From the NCBI RefSeq assembly GCF_003665435.1, contig NZ_CP023407.1:2604001-2668000 (forward strand): DNA of 64,000 bases, read 5' to 3'. This DNA comes from Streptomyces fungicidicus. GTDB lineage: Bacteria > Actinomycetota > Actinomycetes > Streptomycetales > Streptomycetaceae. The notes under the pieces were generated by a model that was not told the DNA's origin, did no database searches, and saw only the letters and a program-made list of their open reading frames with translations. Shown piece by piece: positions 1 to 6,113 of the stretch; position 1 is the stretch's first letter; every line of letters begins with the position of its first letter. The translations under genes and the position numbers were made by a program.

Positions 1-454
1 TGGCGAACGACCGGCGCTTGTCGTGGCCCAGGCCCAGCCGGCGCAGCTGGGACCTCATGTTCTCCATGTTGGACTCGGTGGACACGCGCGGGTGCGTGCC
101 GGTCTGCACGGCGTACTGCTCGGCGGGCAGGCCGAAGGCGTCGAAGCCCAGGGTGTGCAGGACGTTGTGCCCGGTCATGCGCTGGAAGCGGGCGAAGACG
201 TCGGTGGCGATGTAGCCCAGCGGGTGGCCGACGTGCAGGCCCGCGCCGGACGGGTAGGGGAACATGTCCATGATGAACTTCTTGGGCCTGGCGACCGTCT
301 CCGGGTCGCCCGCCAGGTCGCCGCTCGGGTTGGGCGCGGCGTACGTGCCCTCGGCGTCCCAGAAGTCCTGCCAGCGTGCCTCGATCTCGGCCGCCAGGGC
401 GGCCGTGTAGCGGTGCGGCGCGGCCTCCGCGGCTGCGGGGTTCGTCTCGCTCAT
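1..454 (-). CDS. leuS: Leucyl-tRNA synthetase, N-terminal part (3' end outside window)
   Basis: Class I aminoacyl-tRNA synthetase that charges tRNA-Leu in the cytoplasm. Only the first 151 codons are inside the window; the gene runs off the left edge. The reading frame shows [13 protein letters not shown] followed by the ATP-binding HIGH-type motif HVGH and then [13 protein letters not shown], the standard start of bacterial LeuRS. The ATG at 454 opens [16 protein letters not shown]. The 5' region carries a leucine-rich leader peptide and an intrinsic terminator (separate entries), so transcription probably responds to charged tRNA-Leu. Confidence 0.96.
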   Translation of the reverse strand, partial: MSETNPAAAEAAPHRYTAALAAEIEARWQDFWDAEGTYAAPNPSGDLAGDPETVARPKKFIMDMFPYPSGAGLHVGHPLGYIATDVFARFQRMTGHNVLHTLGFDAFGLPAEQYAVQTGTHPRVSTESNMENMRSQLRRLGLGHDKRRSFA

Positions 455-509
455 GATCCTCAATGCTCCATCGATCGTCTCTGCCTGCTGCTGCGACATC
501 CCGGAAATG

Positions 510-533
510 AAAAATCCCCTCGCACAGGAGGGG
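510..533 (-). terminator. leuS attenuator terminator
   Basis: On the minus strand a perfect 6-bp stem (CCCCTC/GAGGGG, 516-521 with 528-533, 6-nt loop) is followed directly by ATTTTT. It lies after the leader peptide stop and about 55 nt before the leuS ATG, the right place for a transcription attenuator. A terminator upstream of a gene, rather than downstream, is hard to explain otherwise. Confidence 0.75.
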
Positions 534-579
534 ACGCCGCGCCGATTCCGGCCTGCCGGTGACCGGCGGCCGGGACTGA

Positions 580-618
580 TCAGCGCGGCCCGCTAAGCAG
601 AAGGCGTACGGCACGCAT
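580..618 (-). CDS. leuS leader peptide with three consecutive Leu codons
   Basis: Twelve-residue [15 protein letters not shown], ending in TGA. Codons 6-8 are CTT CTG CTT. A run of the cognate amino acid in a tiny ORF just ahead of a terminator and a leucyl-tRNA synthetase gene is the classic attenuation design. CTT is rare in high-GC Streptomyces genes, so a ribosome short of charged tRNA-Leu would stall there and could favour read-through. Leu attenuators ahead of leuS have been predicted by comparative genomics in some Streptomyces. No Shine-Dalgarno is visible; a TACCCT -10-like box 6 nt upstream suggests a leaderless start. Confidence 0.7.
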   Translation of the reverse strand: MRAVRLLLSGPR

Positions 619-624
619 GGCGCC

Positions 625-630
625 AGGGTA
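625..630 (-). promoter_or_regulatory. Probable -10 box for leuS leader transcript
   Basis: Minus-strand TACCCT fits the actinobacterial -10 pattern TAnnnT and ends 6 nt before the leader peptide ATG at 618, so the transcript would start at or next to the ATG. No convincing -35 box is seen 17-18 nt upstream. Confidence 0.4.
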
Positions 631-671
631 CCGCAGCCGCCGATCCGGCCGCGACGCACTTCCCCGGCCCG

Positions 672-704
672 TTGACTTCCGGTCAAATGTTACTTCGCGT
701 AACA
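672..704. promoter_or_regulatory. Two tandem perfect inverted repeats in the leuS / cytochrome intergenic region
   Basis: TTGAC-n5-GTCAA (672-686) is followed one base later by TGTTAC-n5-GTAACA (688-704). Both have perfect arms and 5-nt centres. They lie between the divergent leuS leader and the electron-transfer genes, about 165 nt upstream of the plus-strand leader ORF. They look like operator sites for dimeric regulators; I cannot name the regulator. Confidence 0.5.
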
Positions 705-768
705 GCCGCTATGGGACATCACAACGGCCCCATTGTCTTTTGATAACAGCGCAATAACTCAAACCTCG

Positions 769-780
769 TACCGATCGGTA
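769..780. promoter_or_regulatory. 12-bp perfect palindrome TACCGATCGGTA
   Basis: Uninterrupted palindrome about 60 nt upstream of the small leader ORF of the electron-transfer pair. Size and symmetry resemble TetR-family operators, but a regulator gene is not adjacent. Confidence 0.4.
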
Positions 781-839
781 TGACCGGGCTTAGAGTTCGG
801 CAGCGGGACCGCTTTACCGAACCTTCGGAGTTGCCCCCC

Positions 840-941
840 ATGAACCCTCGTCCAGACGGCAGCCCACCCCCCGCACGGGGCCGGTCGGCTGCGGCTCCGC
901 TGTGCCCGCTCCGCGCCGCGACGCCGGGAGGCAGGTCGTGA
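840..941 (+). CDS. Upstream ORF of 33 codons, stop-start coupled to the cytochrome gene
   Basis: ATG at 840 follows GGAG with 9-nt spacing. The predicted peptide starts MNPRPDGSPPP and ends GGRS; it is rich in Pro, Ala and Arg and has no recognisable domain. Its TGA overlaps the GTG start of the next gene in a GTGA junction, so translation could be coupled. It may be a regulatory leader rather than a functional protein. Confidence is limited because proline-rich open frames arise by chance in this base composition. Confidence 0.4.
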   Translation: MNPRPDGSPPPARGRSAAAPLCPLRAATPGGRS

Positions 942-2188
942 GGCCGGACGACAGCACGGCGGACGACTGGCTCGTCGAGTTCCTCAGCTTCGGCGTGGGC
1001 GTCCTGTCGCTCGTCTGCCTCAGCTGCTCGGTGATCTGGGGTCTCGTGGCCCAGGACCGGATCCTGCTCGGCCCGCGCCAGCGCATCCTGGCGCAGGCGG
1101 TGCACCGGACGACCGCGGTCGCCTCGGTCGTGTTCCTGCTGGTGCACATCTTCATCAAGGTGCTGCAGGACCACACCTCCTGGATCGCCGCGGTGATCCC
1201 CTTCGGGCTGCTCCTGACCGACGACGAGGCCGTCACCGGCCGGTCGTTCCTCATCGGGCTCGGCACCCTGGCCGGCATGCTGATGATCTTCGTCGCCATC
1301 ACCGGCGTGCTGCGCAACCGCTTCGCCTCCCCGGCGCCGGTCGCGGCCCGCTGGCGGGCAATGCACATGTTGGCCTACCCGGCCTGGTGCGCGGCGCTGG
1401 TGCACGGCCTCTACGCGGGTCGAGCGGCCAAGCCGATCTTCCTGATCCTCTACGGGCTGTCCCTGCTCGGCGTCATGGCGGCCCTGATGGTGCGCGCCTC
1501 CCCGCCCCGGGTCAAGCGGAGAATCGCCGACCGGATCACCGCGCTGCTCGGCACCGACCAGCAGCGGGAGCGCGAGGGGCGGCTGGAGGAGAGCAGGGCA
1601 CGGGCGGCCGAGCAGCCCCTGCCGGGCTACGGCGGCCCGCGCGGCTCCGCGCCGCGGGGCGAGGGACGCCCGCGCGGCGAACGACCGCTGTACGAGACCG
1701 CCGAGCGCGCCCCCGCCCCGGAGCCCGCGGGCGGCTTCGCGGCCGCCTACCGCGCGGTGTCGACGCCCGGCCGCCCGGCGCCCGGGCAGACTCCGCTCAC
1801 CGACGCGACCGCCCGGATGGAGCTGCCGCTCGACATGCAGCCCACGGAGGCCATCCCGCTCGTGGACGGCCCCTCCAGCACCTCCGGCAACTGGCCGGTC
1901 CCGTCCCCGCCGCCGGTCGGCGAGGCCCCGCCGTCGTCGTACGACCCGCTCCAGGACACCGGATACAACATCCCGGCCTATGACAATTCGGCCGCCGCCG
2001 GCTTCGGTTCACGTGATGTGTACGACACCGGTGAGTCGAACGGCGTCTACGGCACGTACAACCCGGGTGACACGTACAACAGCGGTCCCGCCAATGAACC
2101 ACTCCCCGGTGCGCCCTCGTCGTCCTACGACTTCGACGCACCGGGTTCGGGCGAACCTTGGAACACGCCGTCCGGAGGCTATAAGTGA
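938..2188 (+). CDS. Ferric reductase-like b-type cytochrome membrane protein with long disordered tail
   Basis: 416-residue integral membrane protein. Helices lie at roughly residues 17-39, 58-78, 84-94, 103-125, 145-160 and 166-185. Four histidines are spaced as in bis-heme ferric reductase/NOX transmembrane domains: H56-x13-H70 and H143-x12-H156, so it likely carries two b hemes. From about residue 190 the protein is a cytoplasmic tail rich in Pro, Gly, Ser and Tyr. The GTG at 938 has GGGAGG six bases upstream; an earlier in-frame GTG at 902 has none. The stop overlaps the next start (GTGA), so it is co-translated with the NuoF-like flavo-iron-sulfur protein, which is the likely electron donor or acceptor. 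Physiological substrate unknown. Confidence 0.75.
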   Translation: MRPDDSTADDWLVEFLSFGVGVLSLVCLSCSVIWGLVAQDRILLGPRQRILAQAVHRTTAVASVVFLLVHIFIKVLQDHTSWIAAVIPFGLLLTDDEAVTGRSFLIGLGTLAGMLMIFVAITGVLRNRFASPAPVAARWRAMHMLAYPAWCAALVHGLYAGRAAKPIFLILYGLSLLGVMAALMVRASPPRVKRRIADRITALLGTDQQREREGRLEESRARAAEQPLPGYGGPRGSAPRGEGRPRGERPLYETAERAPAPEPAGGFAAAYRAVSTPGRPAPGQTPLTDATARMELPLDMQPTEAIPLVDGPSSTSGNWPVPSPPPVGEAPPSSYDPLQDTGYNIPAYDNSAAAGFGSRDVYDTGESNGVYGTYNPGDTYNSGPANEPLPGAPSSSYDFDAPGSGEPWNTPSGGYK

Positions 2189-3795
2189 ACGAGGCCCTGC
2201 CCGACGTACCCGAAGTCCGCGTGGTCGGCCTTCCCCAGCTCACGTCGGGCTTCGACCTTGTCGACCGGCTCGATCTGCCCATGCACCTCAAGGTGCACGG
2301 GCCGCTCGAGCCCCTGGGCGGTGAGCAGCTCGCGCAGCTCGCCGAACGCATCAACCTCAGGGGCCGCGGCGGCGCGGGGTTCCCCTTCCACAAGAAGCTG
2401 CGCTCGGTCGCCGAAGCGGCGATCAAGCGCGGCGTCCGGCCGGTCGTCGTCGTCAACGGCAGCGAGGACGAGCCGGCCTGCCGCAAGGACACGGTGCTGA
2501 TCAACCGTGCCCCGCATCTCATCCTGGACGGCGCGCTGCTGTGCGCCGAGGCCATGGGTGCCCGCACGCTCGTGGTGGGGGTCACCCGTGAGTCCACCCA
2601 GCGCTCCATGGAGGCCGCGCTCGCCGAACGCGGCCTGAACAACGGGCGCCGCTCCGCGCTGCGCGCCCGGGTGCAGCGCAACCCGGTGCGCATGGTGACG
2701 GGGGCCGCGGCCTCCCTGATCCGGTCCATCGACGGCGGCCCGGCGATCCCGCCGGGCCGCAAGGTCAGCGCCTCGAAGAACGGCGTCGGCGGCGCGCCCA
2801 CCCTGCTGTCCAACGCCGAGACGTTCGCCCAGCTCGCCATCGCCGCCCGCATCGGCCCGGAGCGCTACGGCAACACCGGCCTGTACGACGAGCCGGGCAC
2901 CGTGATGCTCACCGTGTCCGGGGCGGTGGCCCGCCCGATGGTGATCGAGGTGCCGACGGGTGTGCCGCTGCGCTACGTCCTCCAGCTGGCCGGCGCCCCG
3001 CCGGTGCCCCAGGGGGTGCTGACGGGCGGCTACCACGGCAAGTGGATCGACGCGGCGACCGTCAACGAGGCGATCATCTCCCGCAACTCGCTGGACGCGG
3101 TGGGAGGTTCGCTGGGCGCCGGCGCGATCCTGCCGATCAGTCAGGACACCTGCCCGCTCGGCGAGTCGCTGCGGGTCGCCCAGTGGCTGGCGGAGGAGAG
3201 CGCCGGCCAGTGCGGCCCCTGCTACCTGGGTCTGCCGGCCGCCGCGCGCGGACTGGAGGACATCCTCAACGGCGGCGGTCCCGCCGCACTGGAGGCGGTC
3301 AAGCAGGTCGCCAGGAACGTGAAGCGGCGCGGCGCGTGTTCACACCCGGACGGCTCCGCGATGTTCCTGGAGTCGACCGTCAAGGCGTTCACCGACGACC
3401 TCGCCGCCCATGTCCTCGGCAACGGCTGCGGACGGCCCGTGGCGGGCGTCCTGCCGCTCTTCGAGGGAGGCAGGGCCCCAACGGGCATCCCGGGCGGCGG
3501 CGGCGAGGAGAACGGTCCCAGCCGGCAGAAGATCTACGTCGACTGGACGCTGTGCCGGGGCCACGGGCTGTGCGCGGACATCCTCCCGGAGGTCTTCCAG
3601 CTCGGCGCGGACGGCTTCCCGACGGTGGCTCAGGCCCAGGTGCCGCGCCTCGCCGAGGCGAAGGCGCTGCGGGCGGTGCGCCGCTGCCCGGCGCTGGCCC
3701 TGCGCATCGAGGACGAGTCGCCCCAGGCCAAGGCGCCGTCCCGCAACCTGCCGGTGCTCTCCCAGGGCCGCGGCAGGCGCGCACTGGGGCGCTGA
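2185..3795 (+). CDS. NuoF-like NADH:acceptor oxidoreductase fused to a [3Fe-4S]-type ferredoxin
   Basis: 536 residues. Residues 1-420 match the complex I 51-kDa (NuoF) family: FMN/NADH motif GRGGAGFP at 60-67, NGSEDEP at 91-97, and the cluster region ESAGQCGPC at 338-346 with C385 further on. NuoF normally has four cysteines for its [4Fe-4S] N3 cluster (ESCGxCxPC plus a distal Cys); here the first is A340, leaving C343, C346 and C385. Residues 449-512 form a small ferredoxin with C457-x5-C463 and C501-P, the [3Fe-4S] pattern. It starts at GTG with GGAGG upstream and overlaps the cytochrome gene by four bases. No other nuo genes are present, so this is a stand-alone module probably passing electrons from NAD(P)H via FMN and clusters to the membrane cytochrome, or the reverse. 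Confidence 0.8.
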   Translation: MNEALPDVPEVRVVGLPQLTSGFDLVDRLDLPMHLKVHGPLEPLGGEQLAQLAERINLRGRGGAGFPFHKKLRSVAEAAIKRGVRPVVVVNGSEDEPACRKDTVLINRAPHLILDGALLCAEAMGARTLVVGVTRESTQRSMEAALAERGLNNGRRSALRARVQRNPVRMVTGAAASLIRSIDGGPAIPPGRKVSASKNGVGGAPTLLSNAETFAQLAIAARIGPERYGNTGLYDEPGTVMLTVSGAVARPMVIEVPTGVPLRYVLQLAGAPPVPQGVLTGGYHGKWIDAATVNEAIISRNSLDAVGGSLGAGAILPISQDTCPLGESLRVAQWLAEESAGQCGPCYLGLPAAARGLEDILNGGGPAALEAVKQVARNVKRRGACSHPDGSAMFLESTVKAFTDDLAAHVLGNGCGRPVAGVLPLFEGGRAPTGIPGGGGEENGPSRQKIYVDWTLCRGHGLCADILPEVFQLGADGFPTVAQAQVPRLAEAKALRAVRRCPALALRIEDESPQAKAPSRNLPVLSQGRGRRALGR

Positions 3796-3798
3796 GAC

Positions 3799-3827
3799 GT
3801 CCGCCCCCGTGACCGGCGGGGGCGGAC
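3799..3827 (+). terminator. Terminator-like hairpin after the NuoF-ferredoxin gene
   Basis: Perfect 10-bp GC stem GTCCGCCCCC/GGGGGCGGAC with a 9-nt loop, starting four bases after the stop codon. No T-tract follows, as is common for Streptomyces terminators. Confidence 0.65.
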
Positions 3828-3862
3828 CCGGCCGGTCACCGCAGGGGCCCGGACACAACGGG

Positions 3863-3898
3863 AGAGGGCGGACCATCCGTTCGGATGATCCGCCCTCT
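3863..3898 (-). terminator. Terminator of tRNA-Ala (first copy)
   Basis: Long stem (3863-3879 with 3882-3898, one internal A-C mismatch) directly downstream of the minus-strand tRNA gene. It also faces the plus-strand module from the other side, so it may work in both directions. Confidence 0.7.
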
Positions 3899-3905
3899 AC
3901 TTCTG

Positions 3906-3978
3906 TGGAGCTAAGGAGAATTGAACTCCTGACCTCCTGCATGCCATGCAGGCGCTCTACCAACTGAGCTATAGCCCC
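3906..3978 (-). tRNA. tRNA-Ala (anticodon GGC), copy 1
   Basis: 73-nt cloverleaf. Acceptor GGGGCTA pairs with TAGCTCC, the D arm reads AGCTCAGTTGGTAGAGC, the anticodon stem CCTGC/GCAGG encloses loop ATGGCAT with anticodon GGC, and the T arm contains GTTCAATTC. CCA is not encoded (the gene ends ...CTCCA then CAG). Identical in sequence to the copy at 4707-4779. Confidence 0.96.
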
Positions 3979-4015
3979 GCGTTCGCTCCGCCCGGCTTCC
4001 CCGGCGGCGACGCCA

Positions 4016-4021
4016 ACTTTA
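4016..4021 (-). promoter_or_regulatory. Probable -10 box of tRNA-Ala copy 1
   Basis: Minus-strand TAAAGT (TAnnnT) 37 nt upstream of the tRNA 5' end, with TTGGTG 19 nt further upstream as a possible -35. The second tRNA-Ala copy has the same TAAAGT hexamer in its upstream region. Confidence 0.45.
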
Positions 4022-4092
4022 CACGGTCCACCCGGCCCAACACCAAATCGGTTTCACTTCCCCCGCTCATGTCCGGATTGCCCGAATCGGGA

Positions 4093-4326
4093 TCACGCGG
4101 TCACGAACGAATAGAAACGCTTCAGCGTGCAGTGCTCCTCCAGGAGCCGGCCGTAGATCGGCTCCCCCTCGAGTTCGCGGTACGTCTCGATGGGGTCGCC
4201 TTTTATGATCAGCGCCCGCGCGCATTCCTCGCACCAGTACTGGTACTCGGGATTGATCGGCTCCATGTCCCGCACGATCGGCGTCCCGCTGCCGCACCAG
4301 TCGCACTTCCGCCTGTGTGCACCCAT
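4093..4326 (-). CDS. Small zinc-ribbon-like hypothetical protein
   Basis: 77 residues, MGAHRRKCDWCGSG..., with two Cys pairs (CDWC near residue 8 and CEEC near residue 32) about 21 residues apart, the pattern of a treble-clef or zinc-ribbon knuckle. The remaining half is mixed alpha/beta and ends RFYSFVTA. The ATG at 4326 lies three bases after the stop of the neighbouring minus-strand gene, which also encodes a zinc ribbon, so the two are probably one operon. I do not recognise a named family; a nucleic-acid or protein contact role is only a guess. Confidence 0.7.
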   Translation of the reverse strand: MGAHRRKCDWCGSGTPIVRDMEPINPEYQYWCEECARALIIKGDPIETYRELEGEPIYGRLLEEHCTLKRFYSFVTA

Positions 4327-4329
4327 CGC

Positions 4330-4503
4330 TCAGCTCCAGCTGTGGCCGCAGGCCGTGCACACGAACGAGATCCCGCCGTTGTCGCCGAGCACCTGGGCGA
4401 CATGGGCCGATCCGCAGGAGGGGCAGCTGAGGCGGGCCGAGGTCCGTCGCGTCGACACCCCTCCGAGGAGGCGGTCGCCCTCCCCGAGGATGCTCGCAGG
4501 CAT
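4330..4503 (-). CDS. 57-residue zinc-ribbon hypothetical protein
   Basis: Short ORF MPASILGEGDRLLGG... ending SWS. It contains CPSCGS and, about 22 residues later, CTACGH, a classic two-knuckle zinc ribbon of about 30 residues like those in RNA-polymerase-associated or rubredoxin-like mini-proteins. The ATG at 4503 is preceded by GGGAGGGAG with good spacing, strong evidence that it is translated. The stop is three bases from the start of the next zinc-finger gene. Function unknown; lies between twin tRNA-Ala genes. Confidence 0.75.
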   Translation of the reverse strand: MPASILGEGDRLLGGVSTRRTSARLSCPSCGSAHVAQVLGDNGGISFVCTACGHSWS

Positions 4504-4665
4504 CACAACTCCCTCCCGTCGGGCCGCGCCCCCTTCCGGCCGTTTGATTCTGCCACGACCTGGCCGACACGGTCAGCGACGCCGTGGTACCGGTCGGGAC
4601 ACGGCCGGAACGCCTCGCGGAGGTATACGCCGGAGAGGGCCGTCCGGCTCAACGGCGGACAACGA

Positions 4666-4699
4666 AAGATCCCGCCTCCCCTGGGGGAGGCGGGATCTT
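4666..4699 (-). terminator. Terminator of tRNA-Ala (second copy)
   Basis: Perfect 15-bp stem (4666-4680 with 4685-4699), 4-nt loop, starting about 8 nt after the tRNA 3' end on the minus strand and followed by TTTCGTT. Confidence 0.8.
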
Positions 4700-4706
4700 C
4701 GCCATG

Positions 4707-4779
4707 TGGAGCTAAGGAGAATTGAACTCCTGACCTCCTGCATGCCATGCAGGCGCTCTACCAACTGAGCTATAGCCCC
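4707..4779 (-). tRNA. tRNA-Ala (anticodon GGC), copy 2
   Basis: Same 73-nt sequence as copy 1, with anticodon GGC in loop ATGGCAT and no encoded CCA. Flanking sequence differs from copy 1 within two bases of either end, so the duplication is confined to the tRNA itself. Confidence 0.96.
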
Positions 4780-4840
4780 TGGTTGCCGCGTGAAGCGGCT
4801 TCCCGGTGTTCTCCCCCGCTCCGCGGGGCGAACAAGAAGA

Positions 4841-4846
4841 ACTTTA
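4841..4846 (-). promoter_or_regulatory. Probable -10 box of tRNA-Ala copy 2
   Basis: Minus-strand TAAAGT with TTCACT 18 nt upstream as a -35 candidate. The box is about 61 nt before the tRNA 5' end, leaving room for a processed 5' leader. Confidence 0.45.
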
Positions 4847-4870
4847 GCCTGCGACCAGCCAGAAAGTGAA

Positions 4871-4901
4871 ATCCGGGTCCCGGGGCGTCCCGGGGCCGGA
4901 T
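4871..4901 (-). terminator. Terminator after the histidine phosphatase gene
   Basis: Bulged GC hairpin (ATCCGG..CCCGGG with CCCGGG..CCGGAT) about 10 nt downstream of the minus-strand stop at 4912, followed on that strand by TTTCACTTTC. Confidence 0.6.
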
Positions 4902-4911
4902 CGCCGCGGTC

Positions 4912-5580
4912 TCAGTCGTCGTCGCCGAGCACCGGTTCCGGCAGGGTGCCGGCGTTGTGCTCCAGCAGGCGCCAGCCCCGGGCGCCCTCGCCGAGGACGG
5001 ACCAGCAGCAGTTGGTGAGACCGCCCAGGCTCTCCCAGCTGTGCGGCTCAAGACCCAGCAGCCGGCCGATGGTGGTGCGGATGGTGCCGCCGTGGCTGAC
5101 CACGACGAGCGTGCCCTCCTCGGGGAGCTTCTCGGCGTGCCGCAGCACCACGGGGGCGGCGCGGTCGGCGACCTCGGTCTCCAGTTCGCCACCGCCCCTG
5201 CGGACCGGCTCGCCGCGCTTCCACGCGGTGTACTCGTCGCCGTACCTGGAGATGATCTCGTCGTGCGTCAGGCCCTGCCAGACGCCCGCGTAGGTCTCCC
5301 GCAGGGCCTCGTCGAGGGTGACCTCCAGGCCGGTGAGCGCGGCGAGCTCGGCGGCGGTGGCCGCGGCCCGCTTCAGGTCGGAGGCGACGATCGCGTCGGG
5401 CTTCAGTCCCGCGAGCAGACGTGCGGAGCGGCGGGCCTGCGCGACGCCGGTCCCGGTGAGTTCCACGTCCGTGGAGCCCTGGAAGCGGCGCTCCACGTTC
5501 CACGAGGTCTGGCCGTGCCGCCACAGGATGACGCGGCGGCCCCGGCGCGCGGAGCCGCTCACCTCACCGGTGGCGCTCAC
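4912..5580 (-). CDS. Histidine phosphatase (phosphoglycerate mutase-like), possible glucosyl-3-phosphoglycerate phosphatase
   Basis: 222-residue enzyme of the histidine phosphatase superfamily. The phospho-accepting RHGQT motif is near residue 21, a second catalytic region is SDLKRAAATA, and the distal catalytic His is in VVSHGG. It starts at GTG and overlaps the rsfS stop by four bases. In mycobacteria the gene next to rsfS and nadD (Rv2419c) is GpgP, a glucosyl-3-phosphoglycerate phosphatase, and the same order here makes this an orthologue candidate. Substrate specificity cannot be read from the sequence, so the specific name is inference. Confidence 0.85.
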   Translation of the reverse strand: MSATGEVSGSARRGRRVILWRHGQTSWNVERRFQGSTDVELTGTGVAQARRSARLLAGLKPDAIVASDLKRAAATAAELAALTGLEVTLDEALRETYAGVWQGLTHDEIISRYGDEYTAWKRGEPVRRGGGELETEVADRAAPVVLRHAEKLPEEGTLVVVSHGGTIRTTIGRLLGLEPHSWESLGGLTNCCWSVLGEGARGWRLLEHNAGTLPEPVLGDDD

Positions 5581-6020
5581 CAGTCACCGCCGGGCCCCGC
5601 GGCCTCCTCGGCCTCCTGGTGCTTCGCGTGCTCGGCGGCCTTGCCGCGGGTGGCCTTGGCGTCCTCGGGCAGCTCCAGCTCGGGGCAGTCCTTCCACAGC
5701 CGCTCCAGGGCGTAGAAGACGCGCTCCTCGCTGTGCTGGACGTGGACGACGATGTCGACGTAGTCGAGCAGCACCCAGCGGGCCTCGCGGTCGCCCTCGC
5801 GGCGGACCGGCTTGGCGCCGAGCTCCTTGCTGAGCCGCTCCTCGATCTCGTCGACGATCGACTTGACCTGGCGGTCGTTGGGCGCGGAGGCCAGCAGGAA
5901 GGCGTCGGTGATGGACAGCACGTCACTGACGTCATAGGCGACGATGTCGTGCGCGAGCTTGTCGGCGGCCGCCTGTGCGGCGGTGGTGACGAGCTCGAGG
6001 GAACGGTCGGTTGCGGTCAC
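5577..6020 (-). CDS. rsfS: Ribosomal silencing factor RsfS
   Basis: 147 residues, DUF143/Iojap family. It binds ribosomal protein L14 and blocks subunit joining in starving cells. Family landmarks include DISDVLS-like VSDVLSITDAFLLAS, DRQVKSIVDEIEERL and ARWVLLDYVDIVVHVQ. The last 25 residues are an acidic, Ala/Gly-rich extension beyond the usual ~115-residue core. The start is GTG at 6020. It lies between the LCP-like gene and the phosphatase, in the nadD-rsfS-phosphatase order typical of actinobacteria. Confidence 0.93.
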   Translation of the reverse strand: MTATDRSLELVTTAAQAAADKLAHDIVAYDVSDVLSITDAFLLASAPNDRQVKSIVDEIEERLSKELGAKPVRREGDREARWVLLDYVDIVVHVQHSEERVFYALERLWKDCPELELPEDAKATRGKAAEHAKHQEAEEAAGPGGDW

Positions 6021-6113
6021 TGCGAGGCTTTCGGTCGGCGGACTCTTGCCCCAAGGGTCTCACGGACCGCCGGGCACACCCCACGCGATAACGCAGGGTG
6101 CGCCCGCCGTGGG

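Noticed and set aside
3906..4779. Direct tRNA repeats as attachment sites of an integrative element
   Set aside because: The enclosed 0.7 kb has no integrase or excisionase and both copies are complete tRNA genes with their own terminators.
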